From: Armigeres subalbatus
Taxonomy: Eukaryota > Arthropoda > Insecta > Diptera > Culicidae
Assembly (NCBI RefSeq): GCF_024139115.2
Contig: NC_085141.1
Location: 377,300,995-377,364,994 of the forward strand
DNA length: 64,000 nucleotides
Direction of reading: 5' to 3'
Positions 62,366 to 64,000 of this stretch are shown here, piece after piece (the stretch's first letter is position 1; each line of letters opens with the position of its first letter). The notes under the pieces are model-generated. The model was not told the origin of the DNA, ran no database searches, and saw only the letters and a list, made by a program, of their open reading frames with translations. A program made the translations under genes and the position numbers.

Positions 62366-62692
62366 AATATGAATGTACATCCGAGAACACTTCGAAATAA
62401 CGCTATGTTAAGGATGCCATTTCGTCGAACTAACTCCAGTATAAACGGTAGTATTGAAGGATTGCAGCGTATATTCAACATGGTTTTTACAATACTCGAT
62501 TTCAACCTGCCTCATCAGACACTGCGTCGAAGATTCAAAAATTTGTTCACATGGCAATAGATAGCTATGTTTGTGTCCATTTTTTTAAGTTTTTGACGAT
62601 ATGTATGCTTATATATTTTTTACCATCATTAGGACATAAGTAGTCTGTTGATGTAGACCTTAAATAAATAAATAAATAAATAAAAAAAAAGT
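62366..62692 (+). mobile_element. 3' end of a Jockey-type LINE with TAAA tail
   Basis: 62369-62557 encodes MNVHPRTLRNNAMLRMPFRR, TNSSINGSIEGLQRIFN and LPHQTLRRRFKNLF, then a stop: the extreme C terminus of the ORF2 also found at 3240-3415. About 110 bp of 3' UTR follows (ending GTTGATGTAGACCT), then TTAAATAAATAAATAAATAA and A. A severely 5'-truncated copy, intact at its 3' end. Confidence 0.85.
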
Positions 62693-62985
62693 ATGAATGA
62701 CCCACACAGTGTTTCATATAACGCTCTTACTGGCAGAATTGAATTATTTGGGTCATCGTAAATTGAAGCAGATGGGAAAAGATAAGGCTTCTTCAGTACC
62801 GTTCTGAGGCATCGATTTTGCAGCACTTATTGCAACAAGATATTGAAGCCTAAGGCTGATGAGAGCAAAGTATAGCTTCCTTTACCAGTTCTTCGGAACA
62901 AACGGGGAGATTTTCCTTGATAATCCACACAAAGAACTTATGTCGAATTCGTTTTTAAACCTGGGTCAGTGCCAACCCGAACCCT
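62693..62985. other. No gene recognised
   Basis: AT-rich intronic sequence. Confidence 0.35.
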
Positions 62986-62987
62986 GA

Positions 62988-63475
62988 ATAAAAAACCCAG
63001 ATTAATCCACCTAGCGGCGATGATGCCTTTCTCGTGCATCGTAAAATGTACTGAAAAAATCACATAGGAAAGGTCAAAAAAGCACTTTAGGGGGATAGAT
63101 CGCATTTTTTCTATCATTTTGCATGTTTTTGCAATAATTACTATGCATTGCCAACATCCTTGAAAATAAATATTTTTCGGATTCGAAATTTTTTTTTCCA
63201 AGGGGGAGCCTTTGGGAAAAAACAATGAAATGCAATGTCCGATTGGGCCATTGTTGCAACTTGTTGCGAGTAAATCGGGTAATGCTAAGTTCCAAAAAGT
63301 GTGTCTACAAAATTTGTACACATACACACATACACACACATACATACGCACATACAGACATCACCTCGATTCGTCGAACTGAGTCGATCGGTATATAACA
63401 CTATGGGTCTCCGGGCCTTCTATCAAAAGTTGTTTTTTGGAGTAGTCCTATAGCCTTTCCTATAGCCACTCAATG
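62988..63475. repeat. Dispersed repeat with ACATAC microsatellite core
   Basis: Left edge CGGCGATGATGCCTTTCTCG; a core of ACATACACACATACACACAC at 63318; right part GGTATATAACACTATGGGTC, TCCGGGCC and ATAGCCTTTCCTATAGCC. This word set is familiar from mosquito intergenic repeats, but I cannot name the family. Frames across it are not genes. Confidence 0.5.
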
Positions 63476-63690
63476 ATTTGAGCGACGAAGTCTTCCTGTT
63501 AGACTTGCCGCCAATTTTTGGAGACTTGTTGGACCCAACGCCTTTCCCAATTGTGGTTGAAGATTTCTCACCAAGTGGCACAGAAGTTGAAGTGGAAGCA
63601 GGCTCTGATACAACCACCGCCTCATCTTTCGAATCAGCAGCTGGAGATAGCGAACACTTTGGATTAGAAGCTTGAATATCAGCCATTTTT
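63476..63690 (-). pseudogene. Short Ser/Lys-rich ORF start, possibly retroelement ORF1
   Basis: Starting at the minus-strand ATG at 63686: MADIQASNPKCSLSPAADSK, then a Ser/Thr-rich stretch (STSTSVPLGEKSSTTIGKG) and a basic stretch (KSPKIGGKSNRKTSSLKS). It then runs into the dispersed repeat. The composition fits the low-complexity N terminus of a Jockey-type ORF1, cut off by the repeat. It might instead be an exon fragment of an unknown gene. No domain is present to decide. Confidence 0.35.
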
Positions 63691-64000
63691 CCAATGCAAC
63701 CAACAAACTAAGAACTTTCATAGGATCGAACTGGTATCGACGGTTACCGAATTGAAAAGAGCGCTTCGAACAACGCACTATTAAAGACCTGGGATACAGA
63801 TTTTAGTACACAACCACATCAGTAAATTGAAGTTATCGCAAGAGAAATGTGATTGTGCTTCCACAACTTTCTCAGAGTAAAAATGAGATATTCTCTCAGA
63901 TACAATGCTTGAAGCAACATACAATTGTTAAAGTTTGATCGAACAAACTAATACATACAGCATTGACGTAGTAGTAGATACGTTGTAGTTTGTTTGCACA
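63691..64000. other. No gene recognised
   Basis: Unique AT-rich sequence, which would be the 5' leader if the ORF at 63476-63690 belongs to a retroelement. Confidence 0.35.

Larger units (their letters stand above)
49267..64000 (+). other. mam: Probable start of a large mam intron
   Basis: No acceptor followed by Mastermind-like coding sequence was found to the window end. Long introns filled with transposons are usual in Aedes developmental genes. Other genes nested in this intron cannot be excluded. Within it 49330-50500 shows no gene; a tRNA-like B box (GAGTTCAAATCTC, complement strand, near 50312) may be an old SINE. Confidence 0.6.

Overview
The window looks like animal, and more precisely culicine mosquito (probably Aedes), chromosomal DNA. 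The reasons are one insect-type coding exon with a eukaryotic splice donor (mastermind, mam), tRNA-derived SINEs that end in AAG triplets like the Aedes Feilai family, several clades of non-LTR retrotransposon typical of mosquitoes, many MITEs, and AT-rich DNA without operons. Most of the 64 kb is layered transposon debris. I found only one host gene segment I would defend.

Layout. 1-3.4 kb: broken non-LTR elements (R1-type gag, endonuclease and RT; a Jockey-type RT end), one of them hit by a SINE and then tandemly duplicated. 4.2-8.3 kb: degenerate short-motif arrays, a nested pair of MITEs, and a retroposon with a 22-bp target duplication. 8.3-15 kb: mostly unrecognised unique sequence, with one candidate untranslated exon or promoter region (13.6-14.4 kb) carrying a short retroposon. 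15-19.2 kb: LINE and Tc1/mariner remnants, a hairpin MITE, a GACAAAAGGTCG-type array and a SINE with perfect 14-bp duplications. 20.2-26.5 kb: a 6.3-kb inverted duplication around a 4.9-kb foldback transposon whose arms carry a 143-bp satellite. 26.9-28.7 kb: 3' half of an R1-type element. 28.8-29.6 kb: a foldback MITE with 8-bp duplications. 30.5-37.2 kb: two RTE-like elements; the second is near full length, bounded by 12-bp duplications and inserted in a 53-bp tandem array. 38.5-40.0 kb: a non-LTR RNase H fragment. 41.7-47.3 kb: a long low-complexity block containing tiny stem-loop retroposons. 48.2-49.3 kb: 5' end of mam. 49.3-64 kb: presumably mam intron 1, with a 1.6-kb 23-bp minisatellite, three foldback or hAT-like MITEs and retroposons, and more retroelement ends.

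How it fits together. mam encodes the Notch co-activator Mastermind; only its first coding exon (Gln-rich plus basic Notch-binding region) is here. The rest is best read as intergenic and intronic DNA built by repeated insertion. Because many insertions keep exact target duplications (TA, TTA, AAAT, 8-bp hAT type, 9-26-bp retroposon type), the order of events can be read locally. The observations most worth following are the minimal stem-loop retroposons with paired-base changes, the satellite-bearing palindrome, and a family of retroposons with hexanucleotide tails and unusually long target duplications.
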